From Massilia frigida (GTDB lineage Bacteria > Pseudomonadota > Gammaproteobacteria > Burkholderiales > Burkholderiaceae_D): 64,000 bases of DNA. Every line of letters starts with the position of its first letter. Within the stretch, counting starts at the first letter, position 1. Below the pieces are notes generated by a model that had not been told where the DNA came from, did not search any database, and was given only the letters and a program-made list of their open reading frames with translations. Position numbers and translations under genes: made by a program. This document shows, one piece after another, positions 7,206 to 16,163 of the stretch. Location: positions 16,324-80,323 of the forward strand of contig NZ_WHJG01000034.1 in the NCBI RefSeq assembly GCF_011682175.1. The letters are read 5' to 3'.

Positions 7206-8507
7206 TTGTCGTTACTTGAAAACCATTTCAAACTCAAGGAAAATGGAACCGACGTCCGCACCGAGCTGCTGGCCGGGCTGACCACCTTCCTGACGATGGC
7301 CTACATCATCTTCGTCAACCCTTCCATCCTCGGCGACGCCGGCATGCCCAAGGATGCGGTGTTCGTCGCCACTTGCCTGGCGGCCGCGCTGGGCAGCCTG
7401 ATCATGGGTTTGTACGCCAATTATCCGATCGCGCTGGCGCCCGGGATGGGCTTGAATGCGTATTTCGCCTACGTCGTGGTCAAGCAGATGGGGCTGTCGT
7501 GGGAGGTGGCGCTGGGCGCGGTGTTCATTTCCGGCTGCCTGTTTTTGCTGGTGAGCCTGTTTCGCCTGCGCGAAATCATCGTCAACGGCATTCCGCCCTC
7601 GGTCCGGGTCGCCATCTCGGTGGGGATCGGCCTGTTCCTCGGCCTGATCGCGCTGCGCAATGCCGGCATCGTGGTGGACAATCCGGCGACCCTGCTCGGC
7701 GTGGGCGACCTGCACGCCGCGCCCGCCCTGCTGGCGATCACCGGCTTTTTCGTCATCGTGGCGCTCGACAAGCTCAAGGTCAGAGGGGCGATCCTGATCG
7801 GCATCCTGCTGGTCACCGTGCTCAGCTTTTTCTTCGCGGGGAATAAATTCATGGGCGTGGTGTCGGCCCCGCCGTCGCTGGCGCCGACCTTGTTCAAGCT
7901 CGACATCATGGGCGCGCTCTCGGTCGGCATCCTGAACGTGGTGCTGGTATTCTTCCTGGTGGAACTGTTCGATGCCACCGGCACCCTGATGGGCGTGGCC
8001 AGCCGCGCGGGCTTCCTGGTGAACGGCAAGATGGCGCGCCTGAACAAGGCCCTGATGGCCGACAGCTGCGCCATCGTGGCCGGCGCCACCCTGGGCACGT
8101 CGAGCACCACGGCCTACATCGAAAGCGCGGCCGGGGTCCAGGCCGGCGGGCGCACCGGCCTGACCGCGGTGGCGGTGGCGATCCTGTTCCTCGGCTGCCT
8201 GTTCCTGTCGCCGCTGGCGTCGGTGGTGCCGGCCTACGCCACCGCCCCGGCGCTGCTGTACGTGGCCTGTTTGATGCTGCGCGAACTGGGCGAGATCGAC
8301 TGGAACGACACCACCGAGAGCATCCCGGCCGCGATTACCGCGCTGACGATGCCGTTCACCTACTCGATCGCGATGGGCGTGGCCTTCGGTTTCATTTCCT
8401 ACGCCGTGCTCAAGCTGATGACCGGACGCGCGCGCGAGGTCAAGCCGGCGGTGTGGGTGATCGCGGGCGTGTTCCTGTTCAAATTCATCTACCTCGGCGC
8501 CGGCTGA
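7206..8507 (+). CDS. NCS2 family purine permease (AzgA/guanine-hypoxanthine type)
   Basis: 433 residues with about 12-14 membrane segments. The protein starts LENHFKLKENGTDVRTELLA followed by GLTTFLTMAYIIFVNP, the signature opening of AzgA-like proton symporters for adenine, guanine or hypoxanthine. Further family motifs are ALAPGMGLNAYF, VELFDATGTLMGVASRAG, GTSSTTAYIESAAGV and the C-terminal PFTYSIAMGVAFGFISY. The start is TTG with AGGAG 9 bases upstream. It stands alone; its promoter region is shared with the divergent binding-protein gene and holds a perfect palindrome. The exact purine substrate is not predictable. Confidence 0.9.
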   Translation: MSLLENHFKLKENGTDVRTELLAGLTTFLTMAYIIFVNPSILGDAGMPKDAVFVATCLAAALGSLIMGLYANYPIALAPGMGLNAYFAYVVVKQMGLSWEVALGAVFISGCLFLLVSLFRLREIIVNGIPPSVRVAISVGIGLFLGLIALRNAGIVVDNPATLLGVGDLHAAPALLAITGFFVIVALDKLKVRGAILIGILLVTVLSFFFAGNKFMGVVSAPPSLAPTLFKLDIMGALSVGILNVVLVFFLVELFDATGTLMGVASRAGFLVNGKMARLNKALMADSCAIVAGATLGTSSTTAYIESAAGVQAGGRTGLTAVAVAILFLGCLFLSPLASVVPAYATAPALLYVACLMLRELGEIDWNDTTESIPAAITALTMPFTYSIAMGVAFGFISYAVLKLMTGRAREVKPAVWVIAGVFLFKFIYLGAG

Positions 8508-8510
8508 GAA

Positions 8511-8546
8511 GTTGCGTGTTTGTCCAGCTTGCGACAGACACGCAAC
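8511..8546 (+). terminator. Long hairpin after the purine permease gene (terminator-like, no U-tract)
   Basis: GTTGCGTGTTTGTC (8511-8524) pairs with GACAGACACGCAAC (8533-8546) over 14 pairs with one G-U and an 8-base loop, starting 3 bases after the stop codon. No T-run follows, so it may need Rho or act as an mRNA 3'-end stabiliser. Confidence 0.5.
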
Positions 8547-8654
8547 ACTTCCCGGGGCCATAGCACACGCAATTGCGTTTGGTCTTGACCTGACGCAAGC
8601 CAGACAGGAATATGTTCTTACGTTGTGACACCGTGTCACCGAAAGGACATCGCC

Positions 8655-10709
8655 TTGACGCTGTTACGCCACCTCTCGATTCAAAAGAAATTGATGTTGA
8701 GCATGGCAGCCTGTCTGCTCCTGTTTGTCGTCATTTCCTCCACCCTGAGCATCACCATGACCGGACGCGGCATCCGCGAGCGGGTCGTCAAGCAGGAATT
8801 GCCGTCGGTCGTGGGCGAGATCCGCAACGACGTGCTGCGCCAGATTGCCGTGCCGCTGGCCACCTCGCTGGCGCTGGCCAACAACACGTATGTGCAGGCA
8901 TGGGAAGCGGAGGGCTTGCCCGACAGCGGCCTGGAAGCCTGGAAAACCTATGCCGGCCGGATCAAGGCCAAGAACAAGGCCGCCACCGTGTTCTGGATTT
9001 CCGATACGAGCGGCAAGTACATGACTGAACAAGGCCTGAGCCGCACCCTGGACAAGGCCGCCGGCACCGATCAATGGTTTTACGGCTTCCTGGCCAGCGG
9101 CAAGCCCTACACCCTGGACCTGGACAAGGAAGTCGGGTCGAATGAATTCATGCTGTTCATCAACACCCGCGCCGAGGCCGCTGGCGGCAAGCTCGGCGTG
9201 GCTGGGGTGGGCCTGTCGGTGACCGCCCTGGCCGACACCATCCGCGCCTACCGCATCGGCCAGTCCGGCTTCGTGTCGCTGGTGCGCGCCAATGGCCTGG
9301 TGCTGGTGCACCGCGATGCCGCCCTGGCCGACGGCAAGCACTATCTGAAGGATTTGCCGGGTTACGATGAGGCGCTGAGCAAGACCTTGCTGGTCAGTGC
9401 CAAATTTACCCATGCCGAAACCGACCTCGGCGCGGCGCGGCGCATGCTGGTGTCCTCTTTTGTGCCGGAACTGAACATGTATGTGGTGGCCGAAGTGCCG
9501 GAAGCCGAAGTGCTGGGCAATGTGGCGCGCGACGCCAGCATCTCGGCCCTGGTGGCGGCACTGGTCGGCGGCGGCATCGGCCTGTTCGTCATCTACCTGA
9601 TCAGCCGCGCGATCGCCGGCCCGGTGGCGCGCGCCGCCCACATGCTGAGCGACATCGCCGGCGGCAATGGCGACCTGAGCCGCCGCATGCCGGTCGAGAG
9701 CGGCGACGAAGTGGGCGAACTGGCGCAAGCCTTCAACCGCTTCGTCTCTTCGCTCAACCTGACCATCAGCCAGGTGCGCGGCAGCACCGAAACCATCGCC
9801 GCCGCATCGAGCGAAATCGCGGCCGGCAATATGGACTTGTCGGGGCGCACCGAAGCGCAAGCCTCCAGCCTGGAACAAACCGCGGCCGCCATGGAACAGA
9901 TGACCTCGACCGTGAAGCAGAATGCCGAGAACGCCAGCCAGGCCAATCAGCTGGTCGTGTCCGCCTCCACCCATGCCGTCAAGGGCGGCGACGTGGTGGG
10001 GCAGGTGGTCAGCACGATGGGATCGATTACCGACAGTTCGCGCAAAATCGCCGACATTATCGGCGTCATCGATGGCATCGCCTTCCAGACCAATATCCTG
10101 GCCCTGAACGCGGCCGTGGAAGCGGCGCGTGCCGGCGAGCAGGGACGCGGCTTTGCCGTGGTCGCCTCCGAAGTGCGCAACCTGGCGCAGCGCTCGGCCA
10201 GCGCGGCGCGCGAAATCAAGACCCTGATCGACGACTCTGTGCAAAAGGTCGATGCCGGCAGCCGCCTGGTGGACGAAGCCGGCGCGACCATGCACCTGAT
10301 CGTCACCTCGGTACAGCAGGTGGCCGACCTGATGAGCGAGATCGCCGCCGCCAGTTTCGAGCAGAGCCAGGGCATCGGCCAGATCAACCAGTCGATCAGC
10401 GCCATGGATGACGCTACCCAGCAGAACGCGGCGCTGGTGGAAGAAGCGGCCGCGGCAGCCAAATCGCTGCAGGACCAGGCCGCCCATCTGGCCAGCGTGG
10501 TCAGCGTGTTCAAGCTCGACGAGAGCGCCACGCCGCTGGCCGCGCCTGCCGCAGTGGCGCGCCACGTGCCCGCCACCCGCGCCATGGCGCGCGCGCCGGC
10601 GCCACGGCCGCCCGCCAAGCCCGCCGCCAGGCCCGCCGGCAAGGCGGCCGCCAAGGCGACTGGCAAAGCCGCCGCGCCGGCCGCCGCCGACGACTGGGAA
10701 GAATTCTGA
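8655..10709 (+). CDS. Methyl-accepting chemotaxis protein with periplasmic Cache-like sensor
   Basis: 684 residues. TM1 is at about residues 14-33, followed by a periplasmic sensor of about 260 residues (sCache/dCache-like, unknown ligand), TM2 at about 295-318, a HAMP domain (about 315-365) and the signalling domain with the conserved tip [21 protein letters not shown] Pro/Ala/Lys linker of about 55 residues ends in the pentapeptide DWEEF, which resembles the tether (NWETF-like) that docks CheR or CheB. It should relay an extracellular stimulus to CheA/CheW, which are not in this window. The TTG at 8655 was chosen because AAAGGA lies 7 bases upstream and the protein then begins [14 protein letters not shown], standard for the family. 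Confidence 0.92.
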   Translation: MTLLRHLSIQKKLMLSMAACLLLFVVISSTLSITMTGRGIRERVVKQELPSVVGEIRNDVLRQIAVPLATSLALANNTYVQAWEAEGLPDSGLEAWKTYAGRIKAKNKAATVFWISDTSGKYMTEQGLSRTLDKAAGTDQWFYGFLASGKPYTLDLDKEVGSNEFMLFINTRAEAAGGKLGVAGVGLSVTALADTIRAYRIGQSGFVSLVRANGLVLVHRDAALADGKHYLKDLPGYDEALSKTLLVSAKFTHAETDLGAARRMLVSSFVPELNMYVVAEVPEAEVLGNVARDASISALVAALVGGGIGLFVIYLISRAIAGPVARAAHMLSDIAGGNGDLSRRMPVESGDEVGELAQAFNRFVSSLNLTISQVRGSTETIAAASSEIAAGNMDLSGRTEAQASSLEQTAAAMEQMTSTVKQNAENASQANQLVVSASTHAVKGGDVVGQVVSTMGSITDSSRKIADIIGVIDGIAFQTNILALNAAVEAARAGEQGRGFAVVASEVRNLAQRSASAAREIKTLIDDSVQKVDAGSRLVDEAGATMHLIVTSVQQVADLMSEIAAASFEQSQGIGQINQSISAMDDATQQNAALVEEAAAAAKSLQDQAAHLASVVSVFKLDESATPLAAPAAVARHVPATRAMARAPAPRPPAKPAARPAGKAAAKATGKAAAPAAADDWEEF

Positions 10710-10750
10710 ACGCCGTCCATTTGTCTTCGACTTTCAACCACGGGAACATC

Positions 10751-11623
10751 ATGACCGCAACCATCCTGCGCCGCCTGCCTGCGGCCTGCATCCTGGCCAC
10801 CGCCAGCCTGGCCGGCGGCGCCGTCCAGGCGGCCGACTGGAGCGACACGGCGATCAGCTGGCGCACCGGCGAGCGCTATCGCGAACCGTTCAACCGCGAG
10901 AATGTCGGCAAGCACATTTTCGCGCTGACACACGCCAGCGGCTACCAGTACGGCAGCAATTTCTTCAACGTCGACCTGCTCATTTCCGACAGCAAGGACC
11001 CGGGGTCGCTGAACCAGACCGACGGCGCCCAGTAAGCCTACGTGGTGTACCGCCACACGCTCGACATCGGCAAGCTGCGCGGCACCCCCATCGCATTCGG
11101 CCCGGTGAAGGGGGCCGGCGTGACCCTGGGCTTCGACTGGAATGCCAAGAACGATGTCGGCTACAACTCGCGCAAGCAGATGCTGGTGGCCGGTCCGACC
11201 CTGATGTGGGATGTGCCGGGCTTCCTGTCGACCAGCCTGCTGCTGCTACGCGAGAGCAATGCGCCGAGCGGCGCCTTTCCGCCGGTCTCGAACGTGCGCG
11301 GACGCTACACCTACGACCTGCATCCCATGCTCACTGCCAGCTGGGGCATCCCGCTCGGCGCACTGTGGGCCTTGGAGGGCTACGCCAACTTCATCGCTTC
11401 AAAGGGCAAGAGCGAAACCGGGCGTGAGACGGGCGCCGAAACCAACATCGACATGCAAATCATGTTCGATGCCGGCGCGGCGATGGGCTACAAGAAGCGC
11501 ACCTTCCGCGTGGGTCTCGAATACCAGTACTGGAACAATAAATTCGGCAACACCTCGGCCACCACGGGCGGGCAGGGCTACCGCGCCAGGACGCCGATGG
11601 TACGGGTGGCCTACCACTTCTGA
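10751..11623 (+). pseudogene. Outer membrane 'outer envelope'/Tsx-like beta-barrel protein interrupted by an in-frame TAA
   Basis: The ATG at 10751 opens a signal peptide (MTATILRRLPAACILATAS, cleavage near VQA) and a barrel-like sequence (DWSDTAISWRTGERYREPF, LTHASGYQYGSNFFNVDLL). A TAA at 11033-11035 then stops the frame. The same frame continues immediately with AYVVYRHTLDIGKLRG and runs to a barrel-closing C-terminus, MVRVAYHF, with terminal Phe. No base is missing; a single change of one codon (GAA or CAA to TAA) would explain it. Full length would be about 290 residues, reasonable for a 12-strand porin of the Tsx-like group. Possible readings are a recent nonsense mutation, a sequencing error or, less likely, suppression. 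Confidence 0.8.
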
Positions 11624-11699
11624 GGGGGCGGCAGCAATCTTGCAATCTTTGCTATACCATGGTTGGCTCGTGTCTTATTTTTCCCCACCGGAGCCCATC

Positions 11700-12335
11700 A
11701 TGCAAGAGTTGATCCTGTACGTCGATAGCCGTTTCACCAGTCCGTGGGCGCTATCGGTGTTCCAGACGCTGACCGAGAAGCAGTTGCCGTTCATCCTGAA
11801 CACGGTCGACCTGGAGAAGGGCGAGCAGCATCAGGCACCGTTTCGCCACCTGGGCCTGACCGGACGCGTTCCTCTGTTGGTGCATGGCGATCTGGCGCTG
11901 GCCGAGTCGAGCGCCATCGTCGAGTATCTGGAAGAAGCCTTTCCGCCGCCGGCCTGGCAAGCCGTGCTGCCAGCCGGTCTGGCCCAGCGCGCCTGCGCGC
12001 GCCAGGTGCAGGCCTGGCTGCGCAGCGACCTGATGGCCCTGCGCGCCGAGCGCTCGACCGAAGTGGTGTTTTGCGCGCCGACGGCGACGCCGCTGACGGC
12101 GGCCGGGCAGGCGGCGGCGGAACGCCTGATCGGTATCGCCGAACGCCTGGTGACGGGCGAGCACCTGTTCGGCGAATGGTGCATCGCCGACAGCGAGCTG
12201 GCGCTGGTGCTGAACCGCTTGATCTTGAACGGCGATCCGGTGCCGGAACGCCTCAAGGCCTACGCTGCGGCGCAGTGGCAACGCGACAGCGTGCGCCAGT
12301 GGGTGGCCAAGCCGCGCGCCCGGGCAGGGGCCTAA
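11700..12335 (+). CDS. yfcF: Glutathione S-transferase, YfcF type
   Basis: 211 residues, matching the length of E. coli YfcF (about 214) and clearly similar over the whole chain: LSVFQTLTEKQLPF, GRVPLLVHGDLALAESSAIV, EYLEEAFPPPAW, ARQVQAWLRSDLMALRAER, STEVVF, LFGEWCIADSELALVLNRL and the PERLKAYAAAQWQR end. It has an N-terminal thioredoxin-fold domain (1-80) with the glutathione-binding ESS motif and a helical C-terminal domain. YfcF has glutathione transferase/peroxidase activity and helps against oxidative stress. No Cys is present at the usual catalytic position; Ser13 or Ser16 may serve. It is a single gene with its own upstream region. Confidence 0.92.
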   Translation: MQELILYVDSRFTSPWALSVFQTLTEKQLPFILNTVDLEKGEQHQAPFRHLGLTGRVPLLVHGDLALAESSAIVEYLEEAFPPPAWQAVLPAGLAQRACARQVQAWLRSDLMALRAERSTEVVFCAPTATPLTAAGQAAAERLIGIAERLVTGEHLFGEWCIADSELALVLNRLILNGDPVPERLKAYAAAQWQRDSVRQWVAKPRARAGA

Positions 12336-12407
12336 TCCGGGGAACTCGGCGCCAAGGATTGCGTTGGAATCCATCGGGCTGTATATTGTTGCCGAAAGGG
12401 AGCAGCA

Positions 12408-12890
12408 ATGGAAGAGCGACGCAAGAATCATGCAATGGCCGCGACGGTGGAGAAGGCAATCCTTCTCAAGGACACCGTTTCGGTACACCAAGCCGCAATT
12501 TACCTGGCCTCAGGCGGCGTGCCGCTCGATGTGACGGGACGCGTCCTCACGACCCCATACCGGCGCGGCATGGTGCGCTCCGGGGTCAGCGACGAGGCGT
12601 ACACCACGCTGCCGCAGACACCGCCGGCGCCGCCCGTACGCGTGCCTGCCGCCGTTCCCGTGGCCGCGCCCGCGCCTGCCGCTGCTCCCGCACCGCTGGC
12701 CGCACCCGCGCCTGCTCCTGTTCCGCCAGCGCTCGTGCAATCGGCCGCTCCCGCGCTGCCGCAGCCCCTGCGCGACGCCGAGGCTGCACAAGAGACGGTC
12801 ACGGTGCCGCAGATGGTGCCCGGCACCCCGCCGGCTTCCCGTTCGTCCTGGCGCGACATCATTCATTCCGCCGGACCCACCTTCCGCTAG
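12408..12890 (+). CDS. Hypothetical protein with a Pro/Ala-rich low-complexity middle
   Basis: 160 residues. Residues 1-60 are folded-looking: KAILLKDTVSVHQAAIYLAS and GVPLDVTGRVLTTPYRRGM. Residues 65-130 are almost only Pro, Ala and Val. The end is SSWRDIIHSAGPTFR. There is no signal peptide or membrane segment, and I do not recognise the family. GGGAG precedes the ATG. The reading frame is backed by the folded N-terminus and by the terminator-like hairpin placed right after its stop. It may be a linker-type adaptor. Confidence 0.6.
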   Translation: MEERRKNHAMAATVEKAILLKDTVSVHQAAIYLASGGVPLDVTGRVLTTPYRRGMVRSGVSDEAYTTLPQTPPAPPVRVPAAVPVAAPAPAAAPAPLAAPAPAPVPPALVQSAAPALPQPLRDAEAAQETVTVPQMVPGTPPASRSSWRDIIHSAGPTFR

Positions 12891-12895
12891 TGCCG

Positions 12896-12915
12896 CGGCC
12901 GGGTTTTCCCGGCCG
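12896..12915 (+). terminator. GC-rich hairpin after the Pro/Ala-rich gene
   Basis: CGGCCGGG (12896-12903), TTTT loop, CCCGGCCG (12908-12915) begins 6 bases after the stop. The perfect 8-bp stem is typical of an intrinsic terminator, but only a weak T-rich tail (GCTGTTGT) follows. Confidence 0.55.
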
Positions 12916-13059
12916 GCTGTTGTGAAACGTTAACAAAATAGCGCTGATTTTCATCGCCGCATCAGCTCATCCGGCACCGCCGACGGCGGCTGCTCCGGCC
13001 ATCTTTTTCAGCTAGTCCATGCCGCGTCCCGGGCCACGCCATGGCGCACTGTTAACTCG

Positions 13060-13089
13060 TTGACACCTAAAATCGATGGGTGTTATATT
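13060..13089 (+). promoter_or_regulatory. Sigma70-type promoter of the ABC importer operon
   Basis: A perfect -35 box TTGACA (13060-13065) is followed after 17 bases by TTATAT (13083-13088; TATATT if shifted by one). Transcription would start near 13095, just ahead of the LacI-type operator at 13102. Confidence 0.7.
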
Positions 13090-13101
13090 CGTGTGCTTGC
13101 G

Positions 13102-13117
13102 ATGGTAACGTTTCCAA
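13102..13117. promoter_or_regulatory. LacI-family operator in front of the ABC importer operon
   Basis: ATGGTAACGTTTCCAA is a near-palindrome (6 of 8 pairs) with the central CG and AACGTT core typical of LacI-family sites. It lies about 13 bases after the -10 box, a position suited to repression. An almost matching site (TTGG-A-CGTTTCCAA) precedes the GH3 gene at 18413, and a LacI regulator gene lies between the two. Confidence 0.7.
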
Positions 13118-13167
13118 TCTGGCGTTATCCCGGCGAGCGGACACAGATCCGCACACAAGGAGACAGG

Positions 13168-14418
13168 ATGCACAGAGCACACAAGCTGGCGCTGGCGGCA
13201 GCGCTGGCGCTGGCCGCCTGCGCCACGGCGCACGCGGCCGGACCGCAAGCCGAACGGCCCACGGCGGAAGTCATTCACTGGTGGACCTCGGGCGGCGAAT
13301 CGGCCGCCGTCAAGACCATCGCCGACGCCTACCGCGCCGCCGGCGGGGTCTGGGTCGATACCGCCGTCGCCGGCAACGAGCAGGCGCGCGCGGTGGCGGA
13401 CAACCGCATCGTCGGCGGCAATCCGCCGGCCGCCGCCCAGTTCAACGCCTCCATGCAATTCCTCGACCTGGTCGAACAGGGCATGCTCAACCAGGTCGAC
13501 GAGATCGCCGCCAAGGAGCGCTGGGACACGACCCTGCCGGCCCCGATCCGCGACGTCATCAAGGTCAAGGGGCACTACTACGCGGTGCCGCTGAACGTCC
13601 ACATGCCGACCTGGATCTGGTATTCCAAGGCCGCCTTCAAGCAAGCCGGCATCGCCAGGGAGCCGGCTTCCATGGACGAACTGTTCGCCGCGCTCGACAA
13701 GCTGAAAGCGGCCGGGTTGATTGCGCTGGCGCACGGCGGCCAGTCGTGGCAGGAGAATATCGTCTTCATGGCGGTGCTGGCCAATGTGGGCGGCAAGGAC
13801 CTGTACCTGAGCGTGTTGCGCGAGCGCGACCCGCGCGCGATCGCGTCCGAACCGTTCAAGCAGGTGCTGCTGGCGTTCAAGCGCCTCAAATCCTACGTCG
13901 ATCCCGGCTCGCCCGGCCGCAACTGGAACGACGCCACCGCGCTGCTGGTGAACGGCAAGGCCGGCGTGCAGATCATGGGCGACTGGGTCAAGGGCGAATT
14001 GAATGCCGCCAGGCTCACCGCCGGCAATCAATACGGCTGCATCACCGGTTTCGGCCCCAGGGCGCCCTTCCTGATCCAGGGCGACGCCTTCATCTTCCCC
14101 AAGAGCGCCAACGGCGGCACCATCAAGGCCCAGAAGCTGCTGGCCGGCGTGATGGTGGCACCGGCCACGGTGGCCGCCTTCAACCGGGTCAAGGGTTCGC
14201 TGCCGGTGCGCGCCGACCTCGATGCCTCCGCACTCGACGCCTGCGCGCAGGCCGCGCTGGCGGTGATGAAAGACCGCACGCGCCACGTTGGCAACGGCGA
14301 GGTGTATCTGACGCCCGACCAGAACGGCGCGCTGGTCGACGTGCTGACCGCGTACTGGAACAGCGCCATGCCGGTCGAAAAGGCGCAGAAGAATATCGCC
14401 GCCGCGTTGAAAGGCTGA
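13168..14418 (+). CDS. Sugar ABC transporter substrate-binding protein (family 1, GtsA-like)
   Basis: 416 residues with a signal peptide (HRAHKLALAAALALAACATA; cleavage near AHA or AA). There is no clear lipobox, although a Cys lies in the hydrophobic stretch. The mature part starts with AEVIHWWTSGGESAAVKTIA, typical of the glucose/mannose (Gts-type) and beta-glucoside binding proteins, and continues with GNPPAAAQFNASMQFLDL, YAVPLNVHMPTWIWYS and GQSWQENIVF. It captures a sugar in the periplasm for the two permeases that follow 3 bases downstream. AAGGAGA precedes the chosen ATG. The linked GH3 enzyme suggests glucose or short beta-glucans as ligands. Confidence 0.92.
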   Translation: MHRAHKLALAAALALAACATAHAAGPQAERPTAEVIHWWTSGGESAAVKTIADAYRAAGGVWVDTAVAGNEQARAVADNRIVGGNPPAAAQFNASMQFLDLVEQGMLNQVDEIAAKERWDTTLPAPIRDVIKVKGHYYAVPLNVHMPTWIWYSKAAFKQAGIAREPASMDELFAALDKLKAAGLIALAHGGQSWQENIVFMAVLANVGGKDLYLSVLRERDPRAIASEPFKQVLLAFKRLKSYVDPGSPGRNWNDATALLVNGKAGVQIMGDWVKGELNAARLTAGNQYGCITGFGPRAPFLIQGDAFIFPKSANGGTIKAQKLLAGVMVAPATVAAFNRVKGSLPVRADLDASALDACAQAALAVMKDRTRHVGNGEVYLTPDQNGALVDVLTAYWNSAMPVEKAQKNIAAALKG

Positions 14419-14421
14419 CCG

Positions 14422-15300
14422 ATGCGCAACCGCCACCCGCTGCACCGGGTCATTCCCTTCGCCGCGCTGCTGCCGATGGCGCTGACGGTGATCGTCGGCT
14501 ACCTCGGCACGGTGCTCTGGTCGCTGCGCATTTCGCTGACCAACTCGCGCAGCTTCCCGTCCGATACCCTGGTCGGCATGGCGCAGTACACGCGCCTGTT
14601 CGAGAACGAACGCTGGCTGCTGTCGCTGCATAACCTGGCGCTGTACGGCGTGCTGTTCATCGGCGCCTGCCTGGTGATCGGCTTCCTGCTGGCCGTGTTC
14701 ATCGACCAGAACGTCACCGGCGAAGGCGTGCTGCGCACGATTTTCCTGTATCCGTATGCGATGTCGTTCGTCGCCACGGGCCTGGTCTGGCAGTGGATGC
14801 TCACGCCCGGCAACGGCATCGAGCAGGCGGCGCACCAGTTCGGGTTCGCGGGGTTTTCGTTCGACTGGATCGTCGACCAGGACATGGTCATGTACACGGT
14901 GGTCATCGCCACCGTGTGGCAGGCGTCCGGGCTGGTGATGGCGATGATGCTGGCCGGCCTGCGCGGCATCGACGGCGAAATCTGGAAGGCCGCGCGGCTC
15001 GACGGCATTCCCACCTGGCGCGTGTACCTGTCGATCGTGCTGCCGATGATGTGGCCGACGATTGCCACCGTGCTGCTGCTGCTCGCGACCGCCGTGGTCA
15101 AGCTGTTCGACGCGGTGGTGGCCATGACCCAGGGCGGTCCCGGCACGGCCAGCGAAGTGCCGGCCAAGTTCATCATGGACCACCTGTTCGGGCGCGCCAA
15201 CATCGCCCTGGCCTCGGCCGGCGCGGTGGTGCTGCTGGTGCCGGTGCTGGCCATGCTGGCGCCGTACGCGTATGCGCGCAGCCGCAAGGGGCGCGCATGA
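14422..15300 (+). CDS. Sugar ABC transporter permease 1 (MalF/UgpA-like)
   Basis: 292 residues with six predicted membrane segments and the binding-protein-dependent permease (BPD_transp_1) EAA-like loop, here GEIWKAARLDGIPTWRVYLS followed by IVLPMMWPT. It forms the membrane channel with the next gene product. It starts 3 bases after the binding protein stop, and its own stop overlaps the ATG of permease 2 (ATGA). Length and membrane layout are normal for the family. Confidence 0.92.
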   Translation: MRNRHPLHRVIPFAALLPMALTVIVGYLGTVLWSLRISLTNSRSFPSDTLVGMAQYTRLFENERWLLSLHNLALYGVLFIGACLVIGFLLAVFIDQNVTGEGVLRTIFLYPYAMSFVATGLVWQWMLTPGNGIEQAAHQFGFAGFSFDWIVDQDMVMYTVVIATVWQASGLVMAMMLAGLRGIDGEIWKAARLDGIPTWRVYLSIVLPMMWPTIATVLLLLATAVVKLFDAVVAMTQGGPGTASEVPAKFIMDHLFGRANIALASAGAVVLLVPVLAMLAPYAYARSRKGRA

Positions 15301-16160
15301 AGCGCCGCTCGCACTTCAACCCGGCGCGCATTGGCATCTACGCGTTTTTGCTCACCGCCGCGCTGTTCTTCCTGCTGCCGCTGTACGTGATGCTGGTTAC
15401 CTCGGTCAAGCCGATGGAAGAAATCCGGCTCGGGAACATCTTCGCGCTGCCGCTGCAAATCACGCTCCAACCCTGGAGTGACGCCTGGAGCGGCGCCTGC
15501 ACCGGCGCCTCCTGCGAAGGCATCCGCGGCGGCTTCTGGAATTCGGTGGCGATCACGGTGCCGAGCACCATCCTGCCGATCCTGATCGGCGCCGTGAACG
15601 GCTACGCGCTGTCGTTCTGGAAGCCGCGCGGCGCATCGACGCTGTTCGCGATCCTGATGGTGGGCGCCTTCATTCCGCTGCAGGTGATGATCTATCCGCT
15701 GGTACGGGTGCTGGCCACCTTCGGCCTGTTCGGGTCCCTGCCGGGCATCGTGGTGGTGCACATGATCTTCGCCATGCCGGTCATGACGCTGCTGTTCCGG
15801 AACTACTATGCGGCCATCCCGCACGAACTGTTCCAGGCCGCGCGCATCGACGGCGGCGGCTTCTTTCGCATCTTCCTCCACGTGATGCTGCCGATGTCGC
15901 TGCCGATCATCGTGGTGGCCGCCATCATGCAGGTGACCGGCGTGTGGAACGACTACATCCTGGGACTGGTGTTCGCGGGGCGCGACAATGCGCCGATGAC
16001 GGTGCAGCTCAATAACGTCATCAACACCACCACCGGAACGCGCCTGTACAACGTCAACATGGCCGCCACCATCCTCACATCGCTGGTGCCGCTGGCGATC
16101 TATTTCATCTCAGGGCGCTGGTTCATGCGCGGAATCGCCGCCGGCGCGGTAAAAGGGTAA
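15297..16160 (+). CDS. Sugar ABC transporter permease 2 (MalG/UgpE-like)
   Basis: 287 residues. The N-terminus is MKRRSHFNPARIGIYAFLLT with TM1, followed by FFLLPLYVMLVTSVKPMEEI, the typical MalG-type opening. The EAA loop is ELFQAARIDGGGFFRIFLHV and the end is RWFMRGIAAGAVKG. It pairs with the preceding permease. The ATG overlaps the upstream stop by four bases, so translation is coupled. A long open frame exists upstream of this ATG but is a shadow of permease 1. Confidence 0.92.
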   Translation: MKRRSHFNPARIGIYAFLLTAALFFLLPLYVMLVTSVKPMEEIRLGNIFALPLQITLQPWSDAWSGACTGASCEGIRGGFWNSVAITVPSTILPILIGAVNGYALSFWKPRGASTLFAILMVGAFIPLQVMIYPLVRVLATFGLFGSLPGIVVVHMIFAMPVMTLLFRNYYAAIPHELFQAARIDGGGFFRIFLHVMLPMSLPIIVVAAIMQVTGVWNDYILGLVFAGRDNAPMTVQLNNVINTTTGTRLYNVNMAATILTSLVPLAIYFISGRWFMRGIAAGAVKG

Positions 16161-16163
16161 TCC

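Noticed and set aside
12925..12936. GAAACGTTAACA as a further LacI operator upstream of the importer
   Set aside because: It has an AACGTT core but lacks the GG/CC arms of the two matched sites and lies far upstream of the promoter.
13012..15183. Long minus-strand frame (723 codons) opposite the sugar ABC genes
   Set aside because: Antisense artefact; the plus strand holds a binding protein and permease with family motifs.
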